Shown here: piece after piece, positions 38,402-47,432 of the stretch
How the letters are laid out: every line of letters starts with the position of its first letter
Position numbering within the stretch: position 1 is the first letter of the stretch
Source: Profftia tarda
GTDB lineage: Bacteria; Pseudomonadota; Gammaproteobacteria; Enterobacterales; Enterobacteriaceae
DNA length: 64,000 bases
NCBI RefSeq assembly: GCF_904848675.1
Contig: NZ_LR890047.1
Span: 806,001-870,000 of the forward strand
Reading direction: 5' to 3'
Translations under genes and position numbers: made by a program
Notes under the pieces: model-generated
What the model was told of the DNA's origin: nothing
The model's input: only the letters and a program-made list of their open reading frames with translations
The model's database searches: none

Positions 38402-39031
38402 TCACACCTTAACAGCAGGCTTAACTATAAGATTGCTACCTGTTGTGCCTGGCACAGGACCTTTAACCAGCAGTATATTGCGCTCAGTGTCCACAAGCAC
38501 TACATCCAAGTTATGAATAGTGACACGTTCCTTACCTAGTTGACCTGCCATTTTTTTTCCTTTGAATACTTTACCTGGAGTTTGGTTCTGACCAATAGAA
38601 CCTGGCACTCGGTGAGATAAGGAGTTACCATGAGTAGCATCTTGAGTACGGAAATTCCAGCGCTTTACTGTGCCTGCGAAACCCTTGCCTTTAGAAGTGC
38701 CTGTAACTGTTATCTTTTTAACTTTAGCAAAGATATCAACGCTAATACTCTGACCTACAGTCAGAGCTTCATCTGCACTGAGACGGAATTCATGCAGAAT
38801 ACTACCAGCTTCTATCCCAGCTTTTTTAAAATGTCCCGCTGCTGCTTTAGATATACGATTTGCTTTCTTGATTCCTGTAGTTACCTGAACAGCACGATAT
38901 CCATCATTATTCAGGGTTTTTACCTGAGTAACACGATTTATTTCTATTAAGATAATTGTTACCGGGACAGAGATACCATCTTTAGTGAAGATGCGAGTCA
39001 TGCCGACCTTTTTACCGACTAAACCAATCAT
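38402..39031 (-). CDS. rplC: 50S ribosomal protein L3
   Basis: Early-assembly 50S protein near the peptidyl-transferase centre. It starts MIGLVGKKVGMTRIFTKDGI. The GFAGTVKRWNF and THGNSLSHRVPGSIGQNQTP signature is present, including the Gln that PrmB methylates in E. coli. At 209 residues it equals E. coli. It lies 33 bp from rpsJ. Confidence 0.98.
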   Translation of the reverse strand: MIGLVGKKVGMTRIFTKDGISVPVTIILIEINRVTQVKTLNNDGYRAVQVTTGIKKANRISKAAAGHFKKAGIEAGSILHEFRLSADEALTVGQSISVDIFAKVKKITVTGTSKGKGFAGTVKRWNFRTQDATHGNSLSHRVPGSIGQNQTPGKVFKGKKMAGQLGKERVTIHNLDVVLVDTERNILLVKGPVPGTTGSNLIVKPAVKV

Positions 39032-39064
39032 TTATTGAACCTCTCACTCGTTCAGTGACCCTCA

Positions 39065-39376
39065 CTAACCCAGGCTAATCTGCACGTCTACGCCAGCAGC
39101 TAGGTCTAGACGCATTAAAGCATCAACAGTTTTCTCTGTTGGCTCTACTATATCAACAAGACGCTTATGGGTCCGTATTTCGTACTGATCGCGCGCATCT
39201 TTATTGACATGCGGAGAGATCAGAACAGTAAGGCGCTCTTTGCGAGTTGGTAGCGGTATCGGTCCACGAACTTGCGCACCAGTGCGTTTGGCAGTATCAA
39301 CAATTTCCGCAGTTGATTTATCGATTAGACGATGATCAAAAGCTTTCAGACGTATACGGATTCTTTGGTTCTGCAT
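39065..39376 (-). CDS. rpsJ: 30S ribosomal protein S10 (NusE)
   Basis: 30S head protein that, as NusE, also joins the antitermination complex with NusB and SuhB, whose gene lies about 6.5 kb away in this window. It begins MQNQRIRIRLKAFDHRLIDK and ends LMRLDLAAGVDVQISLG. At 103 residues it equals E. coli. It is the first gene of the S10 operon; GGAG precedes the ATG by about 10 nt. Confidence 0.99.
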   Translation of the reverse strand: MQNQRIRIRLKAFDHRLIDKSTAEIVDTAKRTGAQVRGPIPLPTRKERLTVLISPHVNKDARDQYEIRTHKRLVDIVEPTEKTVDALMRLDLAAGVDVQISLG

Positions 39377-39540
39377 GAGATCAGAACTCCATTATTTTAT
39401 AAAAATAAGAAATTACTCTTCACACCCATTTTAATTGATGGGGAATGTAATCTTGAGCATATAACTGCTTATATAGGAGTATTATTAAATATTTTTAATT
39501 GTTTATTTTTTTAAAAGGGTTTCATATTTTTTATGTAAAC
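39377..39540 (-). promoter_or_regulatory. S10 operon leader
   Basis: About 160 nt between the inferred start site and rpsJ, similar to the 172-nt E. coli leader that L4 uses for attenuation. A small CCCAT/ATGGG stem (8-nt loop) and a GCA/TGC pair are visible, but nothing clearly equal to the E. coli attenuator hairpins. L4 control here is therefore unproven. Confidence 0.4.
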
Positions 39541-39546
39541 AAGCAT

Positions 39547-39576
39547 ATTATAATTCAAGAATAGATCAGAAAGCAA
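39547..39576 (-). promoter_or_regulatory. Likely S10 operon promoter
   Basis: On the minus strand TTGCTT (39571-39576) and a perfect TATAAT (39547-39552) are separated by 18 bp. The site is about 170 bp ahead of rpsJ, the distance of the E. coli S10 promoter. Confidence 0.6.
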
Positions 39577-40858
39577 ATTAAATACATAAAACATAAAATA
39601 ATGATTTTAACTCACATTAAGATAACGTTCTTGTCATATACTATGAGCTTAAGATATATATCAAAAAATCAATAAAAGCAAGACTCAATATTATTACATG
39701 ACTTATTATATCTAACGGTAGTACTTAACTATATCACAGAATTATTATCTATCTATGACATGCAGATGCTTTTTTAATAAAGTAATTACTATGATTCGTA
39801 TAAGATAATAAACCTATTCTAAAGTTTTTATCTGTGCCAGACTTAATAAGTTTTATGTCGAATAAGCTTCAAAAAATTTGAATATCCACACTAGATAATA
39901 CATAAATAATTTTATTTTGCCACGTATCTTTGTATTCGTAAAATATACATTTTTTTCAAAAAATATCTTTATATATATGGCTTCTTTCTAGAATAACCAA
40001 AAAAATAAATTTATTATCTGTTTTCTTTAAGAAAATATTTCAGATACGATCAGCACTTATTTCGCAGATAACCTTTACAAGGTCGCATAGAATAAACAAT
40101 CATACAATCATGATGTTCATGTAGCATTTTTTATTAGCAGAAGTAAGAGAAGCTCTCTGCATGAGATTTATTGCGCCTTCTAATGTTAATATATAATAGA
40201 TTAAGTCAAGATATTTGATCAATATTAATCAAAATAATTCTCCTGTTCTTATCCATACATCAGGGTTTTATTTCTATGATCGATATCACTTAAAAGTTAA
40301 ACTATAATGCATTAAATAATTTAGCGCATTTTATTCTATAACTATAATAATATCTAGTCATAGAGATCATTTGAATAATTAAAATATAAAACGCATAAGA
40401 TAGATGATATCTCGTATCATGTATCTTATGAATTCTGGGCTAACTATTATGCTAAACAATTTTTATCACACAATGCGCATGCACATTATTGCGGAAAAGT
40501 GAGATATAAATGATGAAGGAAATAACAAAGAAAGCAATCAAATTAATCGTCTTATCACTATAAGCTCTTACTAGTAAGATAGTAATCCTCCTAGGATTCA
40601 AATGATACGATACATGAATATTTTAATATCATTAACAATGAAAAGGTTTGTCAGACATGTTTCTTATGGAAGAATATTATTTTCACACGGCAAATAATAA
40701 TGTAAACCCTTAATTTAGTCTTAAATAATTATAAATAATTTTAGAAAGACAAATATAGGATAAGTATTCATATGATACTACATATTTCTTTGTGTAATTG
40801 TACTTATTATCAATTAGGTAAGATCTACCGGGAGATCTAAATAATTTTTTTACATGAT
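39577..40858. other. Non-coding AT-rich stretch
   Basis: About 1.3 kb upstream of the S10 promoter with no recognisable gene, tRNA or terminator. E. coli genes that often lie here (tufA, fusA, rpsG, rpsL) are not present. Confidence 0.5.
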
Positions 40859-41045
40859 AAATAAGCAATAAATACGACTACTCAATCAATATATGATTCA
40901 TAGCTTAAAAATGAGCATTTGCTAGAGAAAAGATTCATGTTAAGAATTATTGTATGTGCTACTATAATCTATACAAAATACTATACTTATTACTTAATAC
41001 AGCATAGTAACGATCACAATCATTGGCATCACGACTAAACTCGAG
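40859..41045 (+). repeat. Left arm of 187-bp inverted repeat around fldA
   Basis: This arm is the reverse complement of 41941-42127 over 187 bp with one difference (A at 41004, C at 41982, so A:G when aligned). Beyond CTCGAG at the inner end the similarity continues in a decayed form (TAATGCA, then CTAGA.ATC). The arm has no recognised gene. Confidence 0.97.
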
Positions 41046-41306
41046 AGTTAATGCATAACATGCATCTAGATATCACTATGCTAAACGATCTATTAATACG
41101 TTTTTGACAGATCTTACATAGAAAAGATTATAATATAAAATTTATTTCAAATAATTATGGAATAATATTTCACATATTAGTTCCTAACTAGCGCAGAATA
41201 ACTACAACCTAGAACTATTTAACGTATTTTTATACAGTAAGCATTGTTATTTCTTGTGTATTGAAGTATTTTTTATATTTAAAATATAATTAAGGTATAA
41301 CTATAT

Positions 41307-41834
41307 ATGGAATTAGTAGGTATTTTTTTTGGTAGTGATACTGGTAATACTGAGAATATTGCTAATTTGATACAAAAAAAACTCGGAAAAGATATCGCTG
41401 CAATTCATGACATAGCTAAAAGCAATAAAGAAGATATTGAAACATTTAATATGCTCGTATTTGGCATTCCTACTTGGTATTACGGTGAAGCGCAGTGTGA
41501 CTGGGATGATTTTTTTCCTTCACTAAGCAAAATAGACTTCAATGGAAAATTAGTTGCTATTTTCGGTAGTGGAGATCAAGAGGATTATGGAGAGTACTTC
41601 TGTGATGCGATGGGCATTCTCTATAAATTAATTAAACCTATGGGTGCTACTATCGTTGGGCACTGGCCAGTATCTGGTTATTATTTCGAAAGATCCAAGG
41701 CTCTATTTGACGAAACAAATTTTGTCGGTTTAGCGATAGATGAAGACCGCCAGCCTGCGCTTACCACAGCTCGCGTTGATGCATGGGTAAAGCAGATCTC
41801 TAAAGAAATGCGTTTATTTGAGATTATTGGCTAA
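41307..41834 (+). CDS. fldA: Flavodoxin 1
   Basis: FMN-containing electron carrier. In E. coli it is essential for isoprenoid synthesis (IspG/IspH) and activates radical-SAM and cobalamin enzymes. The phosphate-binding loop GSDTGNTE is at residues 9-16, and the FMN-stacking regions PTWYYGEAQCDWDDFFP and GSGDQEDYGEYFCDAMG are intact. At 175 residues it is close to E. coli FldA (176). It precedes fur on the same strand, as in E. coli. The gene is enclosed by the two arms of a 187-bp inverted repeat. Confidence 0.97.
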   Translation: MELVGIFFGSDTGNTENIANLIQKKLGKDIAAIHDIAKSNKEDIETFNMLVFGIPTWYYGEAQCDWDDFFPSLSKIDFNGKLVAIFGSGDQEDYGEYFCDAMGILYKLIKPMGATIVGHWPVSGYYFERSKALFDETNFVGLAIDEDRQPALTTARVDAWVKQISKEMRLFEIIG

Positions 41835-41940
41835 TATAAACTTGCGCAATAATATTGAGTGATTAAATAAATCTAGAAGAGAAAAGAACTACAGCTTCAG
41901 ACTAATCTAACGATGTCTAGGGCAATAATGTGCATTATTT

Positions 41941-42127
41941 CTCGAGTTTAGTCGTGATGCCAATGATTGTGATCGTTACTACGCTGTATTAAGTAATAAG
42001 TATAGTATTTTGTATAGATTATAGTAGCACATACAATAATTCTTAACATGAATCTTTTCTCTAGCAAATGCTCATTTTTAAGCTATGAATCATATATTGA
42101 TTGAGTAGTCGTATTTATTGCTTATTT
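41941..42127 (-). repeat. Right arm of 187-bp inverted repeat around fldA
   Basis: Partner of 40859-41045 in opposite orientation (186 of 187 bases match). The arm begins 106 bp after the fldA stop. With 895 bp between the arms, homologous recombination could invert the fldA segment. Confidence 0.97.
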
Positions 42128-42942
42128 TAATACTAATACAGGATCATATCCTCAGAGTTCTTTCTCTAATTTTCTGAGATGCTATCGAGTTGATTAGCAA
42201 GGATATATACTTTTATTCATAAAATGACTTATAGTTCATTAATATCTATAATTTTATAACTACTATAAAAGCATACCACAGGCGATTTCTATTCTATTTT
42301 TCTATATTTTTTAAGGTTGTTCCTATCTAGAGTAAATGTTTTTCTCATACTGGTGTTGTTCTGAGTCAGACTAAACATTTTATTATCTTAGTCTTCATAA
42401 GATTAGTAGGCAAGCTCATCAACAGAATGTTTTTATCACGTTGTAAGATACAATATTACTATCTTTAGAGAATATCCTTATAATTAGTCACAATAATGTT
42501 TGAGAGTAAGCATTTATATGATGGTCGTATTGGCTATAATAAATAAAATATTATGAATTGAGGAGAGAAATATTTTTGTGTAAATGTATAATATCCATAT
42601 AGAACTAATGATCGTGCTATAACTTTCGTTTATATCATAATCTAACGCATTTTTAGTATTAATTTTTGTAAATTTAAAATTTCTATTTTGCGAGAATATA
42701 GATCTTGAGCGTATGATAACAATGCTTGTTATGTAGTATCTAAAGATTCATTTATTCAATCAATAGCAAAAATTTCAATATTCAAGTAATATGTGCCATA
42801 TTTAAATCACTCTACTGATATAGTAAAATTTATTATTATTGCTGTGTTTATCGTCACAGTATTATTAAAACTAAGAGATTTATACTGCTCTGTTTATCAT
42901 TTACCTTTATAGAATTTATAATAAACATCGATTAAATTTTAG
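42128..42942. other. Non-coding stretch between the fldA repeat and fur
   Basis: About 0.8 kb, AT-rich. In E. coli ybfE lies between fldA and fur, and nothing of it is recognisable here. Confidence 0.45.
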
Positions 42943-42961
42943 TTTGATGATAATCATTTAA
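42943..42961. promoter_or_regulatory. Possible Fur box upstream of fur
   Basis: TTTGATGATAATCATTTAA matches 13 of 19 positions of the Fur consensus, with the central GATAATCATT intact. It lies about 70 bp ahead of the fur start, consistent with autoregulation as in E. coli. Confidence 0.5.
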
Positions 42962-43028
42962 AGCAAGACATGCTGTAAACACTATGCGTTCTAAACTCCT
43001 CAAAAACAAGTAACTGGAAAGAACCTAC

Positions 43029-43475
43029 ATGATAGATAATAATACTGCCTTAAAAAAGGCTGGACTTAAAGTCACGCTTCCGCGTCTTAAAATTCTAGAA
43101 GCACTACAGGATCCAACTTGCGACCACGTAAGTGCAGAAGATCTCTATAAGAAACTAATCGATATGGGTGAGGCAATAGGTTTAGCAACCGTCTACCGCG
43201 TATTAAACCAGTTTGAAGAGGCGAGTATTGCTACTCGTCATAATTTTGAAGGAGGAAGGTCTGTCTTCGAGCTTACAAAACAAGACCATCACGCTCACCT
43301 TATATGCCTAGATTGCGGTAAAGTAATTGAGTTTGGCGATGATACCATAGAAAGGCGTCAGCATGACATTGCCCGAAAAAATGGTATTCATCTTACCAAT
43401 CATAGCTTATATCTTTATGGGTACTGTGCTGAAAATAATTGCCTCGAATATAAAACGCTGCAAGATAGTAAATAA
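43029..43475 (+). CDS. fur: Ferric uptake regulator Fur
   Basis: Fe(II)-dependent repressor of iron acquisition and storage genes. The N-terminal winged helix (GLKVTLPRLKILEAL...LATVYRVLNQFEEA) is almost the E. coli sequence. Metal ligands are present: His87, His88, His90, Cys93 and Cys96, plus the structural Cys133 and Cys138. The length is 148 residues, equal to E. coli. A Fur-box-like site sits upstream. Fur is frequently lost in small symbiont genomes, so its intact state suggests live iron regulation. Confidence 0.97.
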   Translation: MIDNNTALKKAGLKVTLPRLKILEALQDPTCDHVSAEDLYKKLIDMGEAIGLATVYRVLNQFEEASIATRHNFEGGRSVFELTKQDHHAHLICLDCGKVIEFGDDTIERRQHDIARKNGIHLTNHSLYLYGYCAENNCLEYKTLQDSK

Positions 43476-45896
43476 TTAATCTATATGCATATAATATATC
43501 TCTTTTCAAAAATGTTTGCTTGCCGCAAATATAGCGTATACAAAGATTACAAAACGCTAAATTATATTTAAAATATTTTAATATTTTATCCTTTTCCATT
43601 AATTGTCAGAGGGTTAAGTAAATAAGTAAGGTGTCTTATAATTTATAGAATGCATTTTATGTCTATAAGCCTCTAATTTGTGAAAATAATCCAGCTCTCT
43701 GCATAGAGCTTCTTGATTATGAATATTAATCTTCTTTTATATAACCTAGAGTTTAAGTCACTGTAATTCATAAGAAGCGCTCAATGATGATACTTGTCAA
43801 GACCAATCGCATCTTTAACCATCAAATAGTTACCGAACTAGATAAAATAGTATAGGTGTAGTACTTGGAAAAGTTGCAATAGAAAACTACCAAAGATCTA
43901 GTTGACCTTAACTTAGCCCTTAAACGCATAAGTACCAACTTGAGTCGGCTGGAGACTAGCAATATATAATTAACGCATAATTATGAAATATCTATAGAAA
44001 CAGTTTATTAATTCAGCATTAATTACGAGTTACCTCATTGAGTAAGAACATGTTTGATGATGCAAAAATTGCAGATGCATGATACCCCTTACTTGTGCAA
44101 AATTGAAAAAGGGAAATACTACTCAAAAAGCTGAAAATGCAAGTATATAACTGATCATAGATCTTCTATCCATGGGAACATTCTTGATCCACACACAGTA
44201 GTAATTTCTTCTTATCAATGCGTTAGCGTTATTTAACGGTTATATAGCTCTACCCGTAAGCTACTACCAACTCTTGGAATAGAGATTACGGTGCAGGATC
44301 TAAAGAATTCCAAGTTAACAGCACAAGCGTTTTAGCAAGTGATTATTATCTCATTTAGATGCTTGATACTGAACGATAAATGCATTAATAGAACCGATAC
44401 TAATTATAAAATCAGATCAAATTTTACCGTAATGACCATTCTGTTTTGTGCATTTCATAAAGGATGCATGCATGAGTAACTGAGACCACAAGTATTAGTA
44501 AATAATCAATCAGACTCTGGCGTGATAGCGTGAAGAGAGATCTCTTGGATGGTCCTATTTTATTAAATATAGTACTGATTGTATAGATAACTTTGAACTA
44601 GATAGATAACGGATCTATCTTGATAATTATTTCGGTAGTCTTTATTAATAACATAAATCTAGCTATTGCTCTGCCATAATCGTTATTTATGTACGTGAAA
44701 ACGGCATAGAGATAATTTTTCAAAAGAACGAATAAACAGATGTATAGATACCTATTTTCTCATACCAAGAGTATAAAATATTTAGACACTCCTGAGAAAG
44801 TAGATCTAAAAATGGCCATATAATACAGCAAAATATAATGGCGGTCTAGCTAAGAAAGAAATATCCTAAGTCTTTATTCAGTAAGTGCGACTCAATAATT
44901 AAGATGAAAATATATATAACTATGCATTCTTAAATACTTCAAAAAACCTAAGTCGTGCTATCTGATATACCTCTCTTTTTGAAATAAAAATATACATAAG
45001 ATTTAATAATGGAATAATTTCTAGGTTCTGCGACTGACCAAATAGCGTATCATATTGGTTTTCTCAAGTTATAATGGATTAGGATATAGGACTTAATATT
45101 AATATAAACGATAACACATTATATTTAATAACAAAAGTTACTCTCTCTATTCTATTAATGAAGTATAAACATATCAGCAATTTATATAGCGCAATGACTA
45201 TTACCTATAAGGTATTTTATTTTTTAATGAAATAACTAATCTATATATGATATAAGTAGTGGCTATGCATATTTTTTATAAATATTAGATCAGTCAATGA
45301 GTAAAATTTTAATTGCAGTATTATAAATACTTCTTTAGTTTATAGTAACTATATCAATATGATATCTATAAATATTAGAATTATCATTATGCGGTAAAAT
45401 ATAAAAATACTAAAGTTATGGTGGAGCATAATTATAAATTCAGTCTCAATAAATTATAGCCATAATTCGACCTGATGTGATTATAGAAGTATCCATATAG
45501 TCACGATAAGCAATAAGATCTAGTTTTGAGAATAACTCAAATATATATGATAACGAAGATCAATTAATAGGATACTGCTATATAATCACAAACCTTATTC
45601 AAGTAAAAATCATTATAAAGATCAAGATAATACCAACCAGGTTGCAAAAAATTATCAATATAAATTGATTCAGATAATTTGAATATCTTATTAATTAACA
45701 TTGATATTCTATTTATTCTTTCTATTGATTACATGCCGTGAAAGAAGTCTCTATTACTGATATCTCATGACAAAGATCTAACTTGTTTCTAAATATTACA
45801 AAATAAACAAATTAAACCATTCGGGTCTCTTTTCGTTCATAACCTGCTATACTACTAACATATTTATTACTTTTTAAGATCTTGTGGAAGATGATT
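43476..45896. other. Gene desert downstream of fur
   Basis: About 2.4 kb without an intact gene. Its first third (about 43750-44530) is visibly less AT-rich and keeps short open stretches, listed as a possible pseudogene; the remainder is featureless. Confidence 0.5.
43750..44530 (+). pseudogene. Possible decayed gene, unidentified
   Basis: Base composition is nearer to the coding regions than to the other deserts, and stretches with protein-like character occur in different plus-strand frames. Examples are HQIVTELDKIV, IGVVLGKVAIENYQ, LNLALKRISTNLSRLETSN, SLSKNMFDDAKIADA and KLLPTLGIEITVQDLKN, broken by stops and frameshifts. I could not assign them to a family. The strand is uncertain. Confidence 0.3.
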
Positions 45897-46718
45897 ATGC
45901 ATCCGATGCTGAATATCGCTATACGGGCTGCGCGTATGGCTGGCAATTTGTTGACAAGAAATTACGAAATTCCTGAGACAATTGAGACGAACTCAAAAAT
46001 TAGTAGCGATTTTGTATCTAAAGTTGATTTTAATGCTAAATGCTTGATCATAGAAACTATTCGCAAATCTTACCCCCATCATACAATCCTTAGTAAAGAA
46101 AGTTGTAACATGCTCTATTCAGGTAATGAGATTCAGTGGATACTGAATCCATTGGATGGGGCTGCAAACTTCATCAGACGTCTTCCGCACTTTTCAGTAT
46201 CTCTTGCAGTACGAATCAGAGGCCGCACTGAAATTGCTGTAGTTTATGATCCAATGCGCAATGAAATGTTTACTGCAACCCGTGGTCAGGGCTCGCAGTT
46301 GAATGGCTATCGACTAAGGGGTGCAATATCTAAATATTTAGCAGGGACTGTTCTAGCAACCTGTTTCAAGTTCAAAGATAAAAAACAGGTTCCTTCTTAT
46401 ATCGTAGTATTAGATAAATTCTTTCAACAGTTTACTGATTTACGCTATACCGGTACTCCTGCCCTAGACCTTGCATATGTTGCTGCTGGCCGGGTAGACG
46501 GTTTTTTTGCATTAGGTCTAAAACCTTGGAATATAACTGCTGGCGAACTACTAGTATGTGAAGCAGGTGGTCTAGTTACTGACTTCGACGGCGGTCATAA
46601 CTATTTGAAATCAGGTAATACAATCGCAGGGAATCCAAGAATTGTAAGAGCTATTTTAGGTAATGTAAGTAATAAACTAATGAAGATTAAAAAGATTGAT
46701 ATTTCTGGTAAATTATAA
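45897..46718 (+). CDS. suhB: SuhB-family protein lacking phosphatase metal ligands
   Basis: Orthologue of SuhB, which in E. coli is an inositol monophosphatase-fold protein that also joins the Nus complex for rRNA antitermination. I start at ATG 45897 (MHPMLNIAIRAARMAGNLL), which aligns without gaps to E. coli; GGAAG lies upstream. The expected Mg ligands are altered: Glu67 is Lys, Asp84 is Asn (ILNPLDGAAN instead of IDPLDGTTN) and Asp212 is Asn (KPWN instead of RPWD); only Asp87 remains. Thr89 and Thr90 are both Ala. Elsewhere the match is high (LPHFSVSLAVRIRGRTE, DPMRNEMFTATRGQG). At 274 residues it is slightly longer than E. coli (267). The protein is probably kept for its antitermination role. 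Confidence 0.93.
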   Translation: MHPMLNIAIRAARMAGNLLTRNYEIPETIETNSKISSDFVSKVDFNAKCLIIETIRKSYPHHTILSKESCNMLYSGNEIQWILNPLDGAANFIRRLPHFSVSLAVRIRGRTEIAVVYDPMRNEMFTATRGQGSQLNGYRLRGAISKYLAGTVLATCFKFKDKKQVPSYIVVLDKFFQQFTDLRYTGTPALDLAYVAAGRVDGFFALGLKPWNITAGELLVCEAGGLVTDFDGGHNYLKSGNTIAGNPRIVRAILGNVSNKLMKIKKIDISGKL

Positions 46719-46753
46719 AACTATTCTAATAAGGAATCTTGCTTATACATCTC

Positions 46754-46782
46754 AAATTAATTAAACTAAATTTAATTAATTT
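46754..46782 (+). terminator. AT-only hairpin after suhB
   Basis: AAATTAATTAAA pairs with TTTAATTAATTT, a 12-bp stem with a 5-nt loop, 36 bp after suhB. Only A-T pairs are involved and no clean T-run follows, so termination strength is doubtful. Confidence 0.35.
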
Positions 46783-47168
46783 TGCTCACTCTGTTATTGC
46801 AGATAGACCCTAAAAAGTACATACAAAATTATATTACTAGGATTATTCAGAAAAATTATGATTCTAACAACTGATGAGATAAAAAATTTATAATAAATTC
46901 ATCGCCATATTATCAAAAAATTTTTATTAGATGATCTCATTAATTGAATGAGATATAGTTTTAGACCTTAATAGAAATTTCTAACTAAATGACTCACTAT
47001 CCGTTTTGAGAGAAATACATAAAAATAATTAATCTTTATGGATTTCAATAATATATTTAATATCTTAGATATAAGATCACAAGTAGTACATTATTTAATA
47101 TATTTTGAAATACTAACGAGTTCATAGAACTGAAGATATGAGAAAAGTTCTTCTTGGTTAATGAAAAT
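46783..47168. other. Non-coding gap between convergent suhB and tusA
   Basis: About 390 bp of AT-rich sequence with no recognisable feature. Confidence 0.4.
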
Positions 47169-47432
47169 TTAGCTTGCACTTCCCGAATCCGTACCTTTAC
47201 GCAATAAGTAGCGATATGGCAATTGACTTGTTTCCTGAGCAATCAATTCGTGATTCATAAAACAACAGAAAGAAGGGATATCACGGGTAGTTGATGGATC
47301 ACTTGCTATAAGCAACAGAGTTTGACCATAAATCATATAACGTACAGTTTTACGGACCATCATTACAGGTTCAGGGCAGATTAGCCCAGATGTATCAAGA
47401 ATTTTATCATGATTAGAAAAAATATCATTCAT
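47169..47432 (-). CDS. tusA: Sulfur carrier protein TusA
   Basis: Takes persulfide sulfur from IscS and passes it to TusBCD for 2-thiouridine formation in tRNA. The catalytic Cys19 lies in GLICPEPVMMVRKTVR, and PSTTRDIPSFC and LPYRYLLRKG match E. coli. At 87 residues it compares with 81. It stands alone on the minus strand. Confidence 0.96.
   Translation of the reverse strand: MNDIFSNHDKILDTSGLICPEPVMMVRKTVRYMIYGQTLLLIASDPSTTRDIPSFCCFMNHELIAQETSQLPYRYLLRKGTDSGSAS

Noticed and set aside
40859..42127. Inverted repeat as terminal repeats of a transposon or IS carrying fldA
   Set aside because: No transposase, no target-site duplication seen, and fldA-fur order is ancestral; duplication or gene conversion explains it better.
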